Below, one piece after another: positions 12,836 to 26,564 of a stretch of 64,000 bases of DNA. The notes beneath the pieces are model-generated. The model made no database searches. It saw nothing but the letters and a program-made list of their open reading frames with translations, and was not told where the DNA came from. A program made the position numbers and the translations under genes. The DNA comes from Sebastes aleutianus (Eukaryota > Chordata > Actinopteri > Perciformes > Sebastidae), in NCBI GenBank assembly GCA_916700875.1, contig CAKAKS010000001.1:9921741-9985740 (forward strand), given 5' to 3'. The stretch's first letter is position 1, and each line of letters opens with the position of its first letter.

Positions 12836-14954
12836 AATGAGAACAGGTTGATATACTGTAACTCCTGAATATGTTTAGAATTTTACACATGTACATAATT
12901 TGAAAGAACATAACATTAAAGATGGAATTTTCTTTTTAAAACTAATCAATATGTGTAACATTGATACTGAATAAATTACTGTAGTGATGGAAATGGGTCA
13001 CTCATACTGGCAACATTATGCTGACAGAATGTATGCAAGTTGAATTTACACCCAACTCTGCAGAAATTGCTGCATAGTGGTCCCACTTTCATCAGTTGCA
13101 ATGATATAATTTGTTGTTATGGAAGCTTGTTATTCTCCTTCAGTCTTTTGTTGGTGTACTGTATAGCTCTAGTCCATTTTTGTTTTTTAGGGAGAAGACA
13201 TGAAGCAAATAACCAGACAGTAAATGTGACTGCCAGCGTTACACAATCTCACAGAGACTCAATCTGCAAGACATTTTAAACAGTGAAGTCAGTTATTTAT
13301 ACCAGTACATCAATATAATTAAGTGCTTTGTTATGGCAACTTTCACATCATCAAACCCATATGGATTGAGTCTCTACGTTCATTTTTGGAGTAGGCAGAC
13401 TGGGTGCCTTTTTGTAGAGAAAGTGTCTGGCAAGGATTCAGCAGATGAACCCATTTGCAGAACGAAAAAAATGAAGTTAAATATAGGCAAGATGTCCCAG
13501 TTACTAAGCAATATAGTCAGGCATCAAAAACAAATTATAAAAGCCTGTTTATATTGAACATTTGACAATTACAGCATTACATAAATACTACGGTTGTTAC
13601 GGAGACATAATGATGAATCACCAGAAGATGGATTGTCTTTCTGCTGTATAAATTGGCTCAGTTAGACTGAGGAACAGATGCCTGCTTCAAGCTAAACCAC
13701 ATCATTCAGCCGCCACCTGTGGTGCAAAGAATACAAAGCTGTAAAAACGAGATTTATCACACATTCACTGCTCTTTATGATGTTGAAGTAAGATAAAAAA
13801 AATTCTGAAGGATTTTGGTGTATTTTTTAATAGCTTATTAAATCTCAAATTCCACACATGTATCATATCTTGATGTTTCATGGCACTTACAAATAAAGAC
13901 AATTCTGCTCTTTGAAGAAAGAGTGTTTACTGCATGTTTTCCTTGGAGACTAATAGCTACACTGAGATGATGACGTCCCCTTTGACCTGTGTTTACTCGG
14001 GAACAGATGTTCGGCCTTAGTTACAGATTTACATATATTATTTTTTTTATGAACAAAATCTCTTGAGGGATAGAGATGAAAAAACCCTTTTGACATCTCT
14101 CAGATCTGAGCAAAATGTAGCAGTTAAGTTTTCTCTTAATGTTCAAACCTTTTCTGAAATCTTCCCAGTCTTCAAATATTCTTCAAAGTACCTTTTAGAA
14201 TATTAAGCTGACATTATGCTTGCATGCATAACCTTCCATGTTCATCTTAAACTCTTCAAGAATCTGGATGAGCGTGCCTAAATGTATACGACTGAGCAAG
14301 TTCAGAATTTGGGCATTAAGAATGCATCTAGTTAAGTCTTCATTTCACGGAGGTGCTAAGTCACATTTTTCATTCATGAATCATTTCACTCCTAACGCCC
14401 ACCTACTGTAACATCCTCCACCTCTCTCAAAATACACCAACAACTTCCTGTCCCCTCGTGACATCAGGCTGTAAACCCTCAACGCGAAGCCTAATTCCTC
14501 CTCAATAGCGGCCGTGTGTTGGATTCACCTCTGGCGCGCCAAAGGGGATTATGGTTAATGGAGTTGTCCAATACAGAGGCAGAATTAGCCCTTGCTGAGC
14601 TTCCTGTGTGGTTTCAGCTCAGGTTCATTGTGTTGCCGCAGTTGGAAGCAATGAAAAGAAATTAGATTTTGGAAAGGGGAGGATTTTTCTAGCCTGGTAC
14701 CTGAAGGAAAATGCCCGTTTTATGTTTTAGCTATTTGTGCTAACAATGACTGTCCGGATTGTTTTGTGTTGCAGGAAAAAAAAAAAAACATAATCTGTGA
14801 GCATTTTGATTGTGTGTGTGGGTGTGTGAAGTAAAGGTATTTACTGAGCGTATGGGGACAGAAGCTTGAGGCTCAGCAGGATTGAATACCTATGTGGTCA
14901 AAGATAAATGAATTATGTAATTCAAGCTGTTGTCATACACCGTTGGGCGGAGGT
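12836..14954. other. Intergenic DNA; complex block at 14450-14660
   Basis: No gene. The block at 14450-14660 stands out: non-repetitive, GC-richer, with GCGGCCGTG and GGCGCGCC and several TAAT-type homeodomain-like cores. It looks like a conserved non-coding element candidate. Confidence 0.55.
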
Positions 14955-15560
14955 TGTGGTGGATGGGTGGGTCAAAAAACACCAGACTTTCACCCAGGAG
15001 ACCGCTGTTTGTATGACGTGTGACAACAGAAGTCAACGCTGATTTATTTGTCATTCCGTACTTAATTTTTTTATTTTCATAAAATTTTAACCCAAACCAT
15101 GATCTTTTCCTAAACCTAATGTAGGAGCTATGTATTTTATTTGTGGTATTTTATTTGTGTAAGGTGTAATATGCCTCCTAGGATATATGCAGAGGCTAGC
15201 CTCAGCTAATATAGGCCACATACCAGTGAACACAGGTGTCGCTGTTTGTGTGTATCAAAAAACATTGTGTGATCTGTATGTCTCAATTTAAAGATTAAAA
15301 CTTATTACAAGTGACGGACACGGATGGATATGATTGGTAAATATACGCCTTGTTATAAAGTATTTTACCTTTGTATATTGTTTGTTCGGAGCGCATGTCT
15401 AAACAATAATTACCACTTACTTAAGGAGCCAGTAGCAAAGTATAGGACTTTAGTCATTACACTTAAGTAGGTAGTTTTGTTGCCTAAACCTAAACAAGTT
15501 GTTTCCTGTGAAGACGGAAGTTTATTTTGAAAAGTCGGTATGCATGTAATGAGCGGAAAA
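14955..15560. mobile_element. Repeat family B copy with a nested insertion
   Basis: The left half (GGTGGATGGGTGGGTCAAAA, CAGACTTTCACCCAGGAGAC, CCATGATCTTTTCCTAAACC) and right half (GTAGGTAGTTTTGTTGCCTA, GGAAGTTTATTTTGAAAAG, GCATGTAATGAGCG) belong to one family-B element. Roughly 15129-15423 is unrelated and is bounded by AGGAGC on both sides (15123-15128 and 15424-15429), which could be its target duplication. Confidence 0.6.
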
Positions 15561-17374
15561 TCACACATGCTGCTGGACATTCATAAGAGAACGCACAAGA
15601 CATATGAAATATTTTTTTCTAAAATATTTTATATATTAATAATTGTTAAGTGTTTCATTTGCGGTTGTTGTAATTAATTGCCTATCCAACAGAAAATAAG
15701 TTGCTTTCTTTCTTCAAGGTGCCTCATTTTGAAGAGACGACATCAATATTTATGCGTCATGTCATTCATGTCTTTTGATCTTTTTCTTGTATTTTCTTAT
15801 ATCAGATTCTCACACTCTGCTGGCCAAATGTTAACATACTTCTTCCATATCCTCTCCCACATCTTCCATATCTTGTACACAGCCTGACAGCAAGGTCTGG
15901 CTTTGATGCCCGGGGCAATAATGTCTTCTGAGTGTTTGTGCGTGTGTCTGTGTGCATGCATGCGTGTGTGTTAAAGCATCAATTTCAGATCAGTGTCCCA
16001 GTAAATCTGTTGTCAGGTTAAAAAACAGAACAACTGTTGTGTGGTTTTATTTGTGTTATGGTCTGTTAAAAGTGCTCAGCCTCAGTATAGTGACGTATGG
16101 TGTTATGTTGTTGTTCCGTATGTGACGTGGGTGTAGATCATCTGCTCAAACAGTGATATTGAAAACAGGTGTGCATCATTAGGTCCTCTCAGTAGTGACT
16201 GATTGGGCAATGCCAAGTTGTGGAAGGAGGGGTAGAATAGTTCTGCAGTAAATTATATTATGTTAACAGCAATGCACTCATGGTTGTGCATATGTGCGCA
16301 TAGGTAAACTGTGATGTAGCTGATTCATTTTGAATTAATGCTTTTTTTTTTTTATTATTTTGTATTCTTGGTATCTAGTGTCTGGCTCGCTTACCTGAGC
16401 AGGTGGTAGATTCCAGGTGAGGCTGAGATGATAAAATGCCAGTCATGTCTGTGCTCGGCTGTGTAGATCTCCTCTGTCCTCGCTATCCTTCTCATGCATT
16501 ACCTGAAAACAACTTGATGCAGCTCATCATTGTGCTCTGTCTTTCATTACAGGAGATAAATATCATACTCATCACTGTGTACTTTATGAAAAACTAGGCT
16601 GGTTCCTCTCACTAGCAACAAAAAGAGAACTACATTCTATCATCTTTATTCATAAATGTCTCCTTGCAAAAGCTGCCTCAGTATATCACTTCTCTTCTCT
16701 CATTTAAAATCACTGCTCACCAGACCATCTCAGGCCTGTTTAACTCCAGTCACCCCTCGGGTAAATCCTGAGCTTGGAGAAACTGCTTTTTACTACTTTG
16801 CACCTTATAAATTGAATTAATTACAGAGGGTTTTAAAACACGAATGTCTCATCCCACTGGCTGATTTTAAACTTTTTTCTTTAGTTTTGTCTGGCTGTTT
16901 GTTTTTCTTTCTCTCTGACATAAGACATCTTGATTTCAAGGTGATTATCTGATAAAAACAGGTTTTATATAAGAGTAGGTGGCAGCTTGCTGTGAGACTG
17001 AAGGTTTTATGTTTTTTTTTTTCCCTTCAGTTTGAATTTGTTTTTGGTAAACGTCCATGGCAAGTTTTTGCTTGCTTCATAAATATAGTGCTGCTTTTTT
17101 CTTTCTAGCACCAACCAGCATATGTTGCCCTATATTAAGGCTGGCAGCAATACATTGTTATATGAAACATCTGATCCAATAGAAACGCTCAGTCCATTTG
17201 AGATTATTTGTATTTTACATAAATTTGTGAAGCTGTTGTTTAAGAAAAGCGGGCTTAGAAACACACAACCCAATCGCCAGAATAAATCGTTGTCCTTGGA
17301 CATTTCTGCAAACCACGGATACGTTGAATCGCAATTTAACCACTCATGGAGCTTTTGGCGTTTCAAAGTGGCAT
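15561..17374. other. Intergenic DNA, no gene recognised
   Basis: AT-rich sequence with a TG-rich patch near 15937-15970 and poly-T runs. The short frames carry no recognisable domain. Confidence 0.7.
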
Positions 17375-17815
17375 TCTCAATTATGTTTAGGTTTAGGCAA
17401 CAAAACTACTTGGTTATGTTTAGCAAAATATCATGTTTGGGTTACAATAAATACGTTGCTTTTGGTTTCACATGGGACACAAACAATGGTCTCTCGGGTG
17501 AAAGTGGATTTGTGGTTGATCAACCTGATCTCATGGGAAGGCTTATAAATAAACCACGTTGTTACCATGAAACAGTCATGGTTATGTTTAGGCAACAAAA
17601 CTACGGTAATGGCCACGACCACTTACTTAGGAAAAACATCATGGTTAGACTTAAAATACATATGTAAACAACGTAACATAAGTACCGTAAACACGTCACA
17701 AACGGCACTAAAAAACACGTCACTTACGTAAATTCAAAATAACTGAAGGAACACCGGTCTCGAACACCAGTCACCTGGTTTGACCCATCCACCCCTTGCA
17801 CACACAGACTTTAAA
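17375..17815. mobile_element. Repeat family B, two adjoining partial copies
   Basis: GTTTAGGCAACAAAACTAC occurs at 17389 and again at 17588. Between them lies GATCAACCTGATCTCATGGG then AAGGCTTATAAATA, the family terminus. The end GTTTGACCCATCCACCCC matches the copy at 40149. The frame of 181 codons at 17122-17667 is produced by this repeat. Confidence 0.7.
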
Positions 17816-20360
17816 TAGAAACGTATTTGTGATACGTCAAAAACAAACCTAAGTTGGGAGAAAATATGTTCCCTCAAAATATAATTGACAATGCAGTTGC
17901 ACAATATGGGAATGTAATTCTTAGCAGACCAGGCTAAAATACAAAGTATTTACCCCTCAGTGTCTGAGAAGGTGTGTTTGACTATCTTGGAGCAAAGCCA
18001 CACTGATCCCACACTCATTCAGTAATTGAGCTACAGGACCTTGTAATCTCTTTATTAGCTGTCCTTCTTTAAATCTAAGTCGGTCAGGACAGAACATTTA
18101 ACGTCTGTGTCTTTGTATACATCACATTGCCCCGCCGTGTGTCTTGTTGCCATTCAACAAAAGGGCACAAAGGTGCTGATCCAAACTGACATTTAAAGTT
18201 GTTCCATCCGGGCAGAATATGCAGCCATGCGTTCACTCATAATCTGTCACCGTCTCCTATTGTTACATTTTAAAAAAGGAGAAGGAGATAAGACCTTTGT
18301 GACACTGAACAACTCCCAGAAACACAGTGAACTGTCAGCAGTGTTCAACTTTGTCTACGACCGGCTTCGGTTCAAGCGTTACCCAAAGAGGCGTGACGAT
18401 CTCTTAGCGAGCATACTTTTTCCTTTTTTTTATATCTGAACAGATTTCTTTTTTAACTCAGTTATTTCAGAAGCCTTTTACTTTGCAAAAACAAACTTTG
18501 ATTTTGAAACCCATTAGTTTAAATTTTAGCTGTGACGCAGAGGATGACCATGTGTGTGTGTGTCTGTATTAACTGGCTCAAGCACTCATCTGCTGTGTAC
18601 ACCTGCTAGGAGTTACTCAGTGGGCCGATATTAAGCTTTAATTGAATCTCACTCTCTCTTGGAAGTGCCGGAGCACAGTGGAAATCCGATCTTTGACTTG
18701 GCGTCAATCCATGACAGGTGGGATGCAAAGGAACTTCTGGCTCACCAGCTGTCATAAAGTTAGCGCTGGGACTTTAATATGTTGGCTTTGAGCTTTTCCT
18801 AAAACTCACAGTCTCCCGCTAAGATTATTATAATTTATTTTAACTTATTTACAGGATGTTTGTTATCTCCAATGAAGACGAAGCATGGGCAACAGACCGT
18901 CTGGTTCATAAAATTCCTGAGGGCGACAGCAACTTGGTAGCAAAATAAAGTGAGGCATAGGCATGTGGAATAAAATACTATCTTGAGTCAACAGTTTCTC
19001 ATAAACAGGTGTGAGAAATCAAAGTACCTGTGATGTCGACAGATTCAAGTACAGATAATCATTCTGCATTTGAAGTATTACACGAAACAAAGGAGAGAAA
19101 ATGTGCTTTCAAGGCTCCAGAAGGTTCAAGGAAAGCCAAAGAAGTGTGGAGACAGTGAAGGTTGTGAGGCTAAAGGCATCCTTTGTTGTAGGAGAAAAGA
19201 CAGAGAAGTATTATTTTAAAGGATGATGAAACCACGGTTCACAACAGAGGAGCAAGCGAGCAGGGGCATTCAGTATTTACAGCGTGCAGAGTGGGTGGCG
19301 GAAGCCTAATGGCGTTGCATTAAAGGCCTCCTGTAAAAAAGGGACTTGTTAAATGAACTGCCTCACTTTTAATTATAGAGGATTCACTGAGAAAGCCTTG
19401 GCAGAGCACTGGCATCACTGCCACGGAGATAAGAAAAGGATCTCAACAAAACCACAGTTGGAATCTGTTGCTGACGACTTCTTTGGATTTTCTTTTAAAT
19501 TGTAAAAGTGCAAAATACATCAAGGATTTTTCATAGTTCTCCATAAAGAAAGTTCAACAACTGGACCTCCATATACAGTGCAAAGGAAGAAAGTAGGATC
19601 AGATACTTGAACAGGTACTGATTGATCACCCAATGCCATATGGTGTCCCTAAATATATTTATGTAAAACTTAAGAAGATGAATATGCTGTTGAAAGATCT
19701 GTTGCTCCCCATTTTTTGTTCTCTCATTTCCCAGCTGCAATAGAACTTCTCCCTGCTGCTGCTGTATAAGAACAGAGTGGGCTGGGAGACAGAAATCGCA
19801 GCATATAATTAGGACTTTATCTGATTTCGCTGGCACCCACTCCATAGAGCATTTGAATAATGTTCTCAGTAGAAAATGAATCATGTGTTTAGCTTGAAAT
19901 GAAGTGAAATGCCACCCCGGCCTTTGTTCTGATCTTTGGAAGTGAGAGAAAGCTGCACTTTCTGCAAAACTTTTTGTTTTAGATTCTTTGGATTTGTGTT
20001 TTGGCACAACTTTAGAATAACAGCCACTCACTGAGATTGCATTATGGACCAGTGTTTTATATCAATGATTTCACAGGGCAATCACCATAACCATAGAAAT
20101 AAAGTCCATAAAGTGGGTTTATTGCAGATTTCTAAATTTTCAAAACAGCTGAGTTGTTGGCCGGAAAACCAATCTGCAGAGTTGATTGAAAATTCTCTGT
20201 GGGTTCATCTAAGTGACCACTTTCACATAAAGTAGTCATGGGACCCACTGTTAATCTTGAAATATTGATTATAGCTGCTTTAAGCAATAGGTAGTCTTTA
20301 CTACAGAATATAAATAGACATCCAAATTTGAAACCAGAAAAGATTATATATCAATATCCT
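17816..20360. other. Intergenic DNA; complex blocks at 18600-18790 and 19210-19470
   Basis: No gene. The two blocks named are non-repetitive and rich in TF-like words (CTTTGACTTGG, TGACAGGTG, TTTTAATTATAG). A 166-codon minus-strand frame at 19531-20031 resembles no family and has no splice support. Confidence 0.55.
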
Positions 20361-20762
20361 CTAAAGGTCCAGTGTGTAGGAACTGACGGTATTTAGCGGT
20401 GAGGTGAGGAGATTGCAACCAATTGAAGCCTCTCCTGTGTGCAAAGCGTGTTGGAGAGCTACGGTGGCTGACGCGAAAACACGAATGGCCCTCCAGTGCG
20501 TAGTGTGTGTACATGGGAAGTGAGTGGTGAAGCAAGAGAGAGAGAGCGGCAGCAACAGGAGCGAGTAAAGTTATCGACTCCGGCCCAAGCAGGAGAAGTT
20601 AACAGTGTTTGGTTTGTCCGTTCTGGGTTACTGTAGAAACATAGCAGTGCAACATTGCGGACTCCGTGGAGAGGACCCGCTCCCTATGTAGAAATAAACG
20701 GCTCATTCTAAGGTAACGAAAATGTACTTATTAATTTATTCCATTTCTGACAATAGACCCTG
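20361..20762. mobile_element. Repeat family A, copy 2 (3' truncated)
   Basis: Starts CTAAAGGTCCAGTGTGTAGG and follows copy 1 (9013-9520) almost line by line. It stops after CAATAGACCC, so the 3' terminal inverted repeat is missing. Confidence 0.82.
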
Positions 20763-23700
20763 AATGAACTTTACTGTAGGTGTGTGTTATTCAGGCCTCT
20801 GATTGCAGGTGTATCAGATGTTCAGCTTTTGTTCCATACTTAACATCACTGAGAGTCTACAAGTTTTACACAAGTTTCCCAGCAGAGTTATGCATGATTG
20901 GCCTATAAAATGTTTCTGTGAGAAAATTCAACCATCCTGTTTGAATCACACTGAAGTATAGCTCTGCAATGGAAAACTGTGTTGCATCTCTTCCAATTAA
21001 AACTTTAATTCATCAAGAACAGACTGTGATTTCCCCACAAGGAAGGACAAATTAAAACCGATCTCCTAACCAGCAGCGATCAGAACGTCCCATCCAGAAA
21101 AAGCTCAGCTCAACCTCGTTAGATCTTTTTACCTCTTTCATCCCTTTGGTGTAAAAACATCACAGACGAGCTGAGCTGGTGAACATGAGCGACCTGCGCA
21201 CATTTGACTGATGTTGGTGGGTTTTTTTTCATACCTCTAGAGCTGCCAGCTGCCAACGTTTCCTACAGCAACTTTTCAACATTTTGTGGCATCTGTAATC
21301 AAACCACTTAAGGAGCAGATTTGGTTTCAGTGGTCCAACAACTCCCTGCAGAAATGTCACATCATTCTGTGCTGATTGGCCGGCTCCACTGACTGTCTTT
21401 GACTGGACGCTTCAGCTGCAGAGAATGTGGCTGAGTAGCTCAAACAGCTTATCCTTAAAATGATTAAGCCTCTCTCTGTCTCCATCTCAGTCTCTCTTGT
21501 CACTTTCGGTTCCACATTTCTGCCTCTCTCTCCTTCTCTCTCTCTGGTCTAATTCCCTCTCCGGTGGGAGTGACATGTCTTGTGGGAGGGAGTGTGTAAC
21601 AGTGGGAGTTAATTTAATCAACATCATGCTTTGGTAAGACAACCATTTCTCAGCCAGTCCACTCGCTGACCTCCAGGTAGTGCATGTGTGTGTGTGTGGA
21701 GGCAAGAGAGTGACAGGAGGAGTCGATTGTATCAGCTCACCGTCTCTGGAGACCACAACTCTGCAGCTACTCTCTCGGCACCTCGATTCACCTCCCCGTG
21801 TCTTCAGCCTGAGCTGTTGGAGGTGGGTGGTTGTGAGTCTCAAAAGTATCCCACAGGGGTAATATTATGGGATGGCAGCAAGTATAGCTGTCGGAGTCCG
21901 GGAGGCCAGTGTGTGTTCTGTCTGGTGTTTGTGTGTGTGTGCATCAGAGGGGGGGCTCAGCATGGGTGCTGTGTTGTGTAGCAGCTCCTCTTCACCTCTC
22001 TGTGTGAGTCTGCAGGTAGCCAGCCAGTCAATATCCAGGTTCATCTGAGACGGATGAACAGCACATACAGGGGTAGGGTTTTTTGTTTACCCTTAAATTG
22101 GCTTTCAGATGGGTTGAATTCATTAGTTTGCGCAGCATGAAGCATTATAATCAGCGTTAAGTGGTAGCACAGCATGAAATAGTCTAAATTTGGGATGCAG
22201 AGTATTGAAATGTTTTCGAATAGCCAATCATTTATCTGGTCATTTCAGCTGATACCATTTTTGTTATTATTTATGTCATGCAATAAAAATGCAATAAACA
22301 TATTTATTAGAAATTTTCTTGGATCATAAACACAACACTGTTTCAAAATGTCTGCAATCATGGAGATGAGCAGAATGACTTCCACTAAATCTATAACAGA
22401 AATATATATTCTGTGAAAATAAGTTAATAGTAATGGATTGTGTCATAATCCATTTTATACTGTATATATAAAAAAAAAACATGCTTCAAGTTATATTTGT
22501 TTAAATTTTGGCAAATTGGCAGCATAGAAAGTATACCAAATTTGCTAACAGCACTTCCTGTTTAGACTGTACTCATGGATCTCCAGACAACTATCACTGG
22601 CTTACTTTGATGCTCAAGAACTTAAAACATGATTATTCTGGAATTACAAGGAGCGTCTTTTTTCGGATTCATTGACATTCATTCGCAATGAACATCAGAG
22701 ATAAAGATATTCACATAGTCTCACTGTTTTCGCTGAATAGGGTAGCATGTTTATCATGTCTGTGTGTTCAGATTTTACTGAGTTATGACTTTTATATGTT
22801 ATGATTGTTGACGCAATTGGGTGCTAATGGTTTTGAAGTATATGAGCTGTTTCAGAGGCACCATGTTGTTGACTATGTTGATAAGGGGGCCAAATTACTT
22901 CACCAAGTTCCCATTTGTTTTGCTCGCTATCCAATCGCCGAAAAATGCAATTCTTGCAGAAATCTCCAAAAGTCAAAAGTGTTTTATACCAAATCACAGC
23001 ATGGCTTTTTCTATGGTGTTCCTCAAGGTCTTGGTGTCTTAATGTGGTATTTTGGAGGGATTATTGATCATTTTTAGCAATCTTGAAAGGTAAAAACATT
23101 TTAAATTCAGCACTAAATCTGTGTAAAAAATGGTTTCAACCCAAAAATTGCTGCAACAATTTATGAGACATAATAGAGCATGGGCATTACCATCACAAAC
23201 TTATATCATCATGTCCTATACTCTTATACACTTTGACATAAATGTATTGATTTTTATTTCTTAGAATACCTTGACGCACAGTGCTGAGCTGCACCTCAAA
23301 TTAATTGTAAGGTTCCCAGCTTTCAGATGATGTACACCACTTCTATGTGACATCTACTGTTGACTTTGTATCTACCCCTGAACATCTCCTGTCCCCCACC
23401 CCTACCCCTCTAAAAAAAAGGGCGGAATGGAAAAGGGTTAAATAAATTGCCTATTATTGCTAAAGTAAACAAAAAGATGCACACAAATGCATTTGTAAAA
23501 GTAAAATTAATCCTCAAAGCAATTCTCCACATTGGTTTTATCAGTGTGTCCTAATAGCTAAAAGCATAATAAATAATGCATACTTTACAAGTCCAATATC
23601 AAGATCAACAGACAAATGCTCCCTGTAGTATTAATCCCATAAGATTGTGGTTTGGGGTATTGATGCAATCCTCATTTATAGCCACATTCCCTCAACCTGT

Positions 23701-26564
23701 CTTGTCAACTAATATCCTACATCTCCCACAATGCTCTTCAACCTCCCCCGGAGAACATGCCAGACTTGTATTCAGCTACAGTAGAATTCATGTGTAGGCG
23801 GAGAGAGCAGGAATAAGAGCAAGAGTAGCAGTTTGAGAGCGACTGATGGTGGAGAAATATTGTTTTCTGATAGACTATTTCCTGTATGACTGTCAAATGT
23901 CAGCACAGATGATTAATCTGGATAGAAGCTTTTTTTAAATGACATTCTCAGGAACTGACAGCAAAACCATCAGCATTTCTTGTAACTATTATACAGTAGG
24001 TGAAAAATACATCCAAAGTAGCTGCATTAGGAATGTCTTGTTTATGTTGTCTGTATTTGGCCAGAGAAGAAATGAAAACCACTAACCATAAAAACTGACA
24101 CATTAATGCATCACAAAAAGCATTACGTCTACACATTACTATACTTACCGGTATTAGATTTTGCACTTTGAGGCTTGTTTCATTACCATTCAGCAAAGAT
24201 GAAGTTCAGCGAGAAGCACTACTTATAAGCACATTATGTAATTAACAAGCTTGGGTTTGTCCCAGGCGTTGGAGTACGAAGGAGATGTTTTACACGTCTC
24301 CTAAAATCACTGTAATTTGGAATTCAAGGATTTCTTTTTTGGGCCTTTAATTATTGATGATACATATACTGTACAAGTTGCAGTGGGTTGCAGTGAACAA
24401 ATAGATTTTCAGTTCTGACCTCACAAGTTCCTGTTTTGGGAGTGGCAGTAGTTTTCATCTGTGTGATAAATTAGTAATCTGGGTAATCTTGTCAAATCAG
24501 GCTTCTTGTTCTGTTAGACAAATTAAATTTTGATGAACTTCACAGCTTTTAGCAGCACATCATTATTATGAGGCATCCTTCTGTCATCCTTTGTTGAGAG
24601 TTTTTAAACATGTTGTACATCTATTTCAGTTTATCAAACAGTGCACATTTAGTGTCATTTTAGGGCTACTGCATGTAATTATAGAGCCCTCCTAAATCCA
24701 CAAAATTCAATCACTCTTTGTTATGCTCTTCCTCACGCAATCACTGCTTTGTCAGCATTTGCCCATGCTAATATATTGTCTCAGTGACCTGTTGATTCAG
24801 ATCTATTGCCGTCTTCAGCTGGGTGACGTCTGGTTTTAATTGCAGCCGTGTCCTGTCACTTCCCCTCTTACATGTATTTTTTTTTTTTTTTCAGATTCAT
24901 TGCCTGTGTAAATCTTTTGAGAATTGCTGTGTGAACTCCCCCTCCTCCTCCTCCTCCTCCTCCACCTTCCCCTCACATAAGGTCAAGACTGTTTCCTGTT
25001 TGACTGGGATTGAAGTGCAACAGCACAACCTGGTGGACCAAAGTTTATCAGTTATAGAGTCAAGAGTACTTAATCTTTCTGGTACATCTTCCTGGTTATT
25101 TGTGTCTGTAGCGTCATTTGTTGGGGATATTTTCTCCAAATGTCGTGCTTGCTTCATCGTTGAAATGGACTTTTTGTCTGTATTCCTCTTCTTATTCCCT
25201 TTCTGTCTGTCTTTATCTGCTCACCTTTCAATCTCTATCCACCTCCTTGCTCCCCCAAAACCATTTATGTATAGATTTTTTTTTTTTTTTTACCTCAGAT
25301 CTCTCCGTCCACCTTCCCTCCATTCCTTCTCTCCATTCTTTTATCTCAGCTCCTTTCACACTCTTTATATAGGCTTCTTGAGTGGGTGATATTTAATGCA
25401 TTAACAGCTGGTGCTTTGACACGGTGTGCTTCATGCAGCACACACTGTTCCTCAGCAGTACATATTTGGCAGATGACTCATTATATCTGGATTTTTTTTT
25501 TTTTCTCCAACAGCTAACTGATGATGTGATGCAGTAATGGGGCATCAATAAAATTGCAGCTGGAGGAACAATAAAGCGTGGGAGGGGTATGCTTTGATGT
25601 TTTTCGACATGAACACAGGAGCAAAATAAATATGAACGTAAATCCATTTGTCTAAACTGTAAAGCATTGCCTGTTATCTAATGTTAGAAGTATTTATAAT
25701 AACCTGATGACGCTGGTTGTTATTTGTGGTGTGTAGTTGAAACTGAATATTGCATTTATTCAAAGCAATCTAATACGGTGTTTGACTAGTTCACCCCAGA
25801 TTTGGATGTCTACGTTACGTTTGATTGATCAATCCTTATTATAGGAATCACTGGAATAAGCTATACTTAGTAATTTGGTTTTGTTCTTTTCATATGATTC
25901 TTGACAATAAGTAAATATTTCACCAAACCTGTCCCGCAAGATAGATGTTTGTTTTTCTTTTAATATGGAGCTAAATGATCCAATAATATAAGGAGATAAT
26001 ACAAAGTGAGGGTGGATTGAGGTGCGATCTTTTACACAACTCTAACAATTCCAAATGTAAAATGACATAATAAGTTGTTTCACTTATTGTGAGAGAGACA
26101 TTAGATATTACAGGAATGAAAACCTGATCCCCGTCTTCACTGTATACGGGTTTCCTGGGTGCACTGGATGTCAGGAGATGTGTAGCATGTAAATGAAACA
26201 TGATATCATGTTTGCTGTGCTGCAGGTGGGAGGAAGCAATCTCCTTCTGACTGGTAGACGACATGATGGATGTTCCCCCCACAGATCCAAGCGTTCAGCC
26301 CTGCCCTGTGTCCCCAAAGCTGTGACATCTCTTTCTTTCTCTCTGCTGTCTGCCCTCCTTCGTGATGTATTTATGTCTTTGTCTTTCTTGTACTTTGACT
26401 TTGTCTGTTCCTTGACACCATTTCTGAAGAGCTCTTGCCTTCTTAACTCCTTAATGCTTAGTTTTCCCTTTTATTTCCCCTTAAATGTCTTCATTGTTGA
26501 ACCCATATGATGGGTTAGTGATAATATTCAGACCTAAGACACCATGTCCATCAATTTACATTTG
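20763..26564. other. Intergenic DNA, no gene recognised
   Basis: Includes pyrimidine-rich tracts (21475-21560, 24840-25380) and a TCC triplet tract. The 188-codon frame at 24823-25389 is low-complexity Ser/Phe/Leu sequence from these tracts. Confidence 0.7.
24940..24963. repeat. (CTC)n trinucleotide tract
   Basis: Eight CTC/TCC triplets in a pyrimidine-rich region. Confidence 0.93.

Noticed and set aside
17122..17667. 181-codon plus-strand open frame
   Set aside because: Much of it lies in repeat family B, whose words recur elsewhere in other frames.
19531..20031. 166-codon minus-strand open frame
   Set aside because: No recognisable domain, composition like the surrounding AT-rich DNA, and no splice or conservation support. 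Frames of this length are expected by chance in 64 kb.
24823..25389. 188-codon plus-strand open frame rich in Ser, Phe and Leu
   Set aside because: Caused by pyrimidine-rich and TCC-repeat sequence; several signal-like hydrophobic runs are poly-T artefacts.
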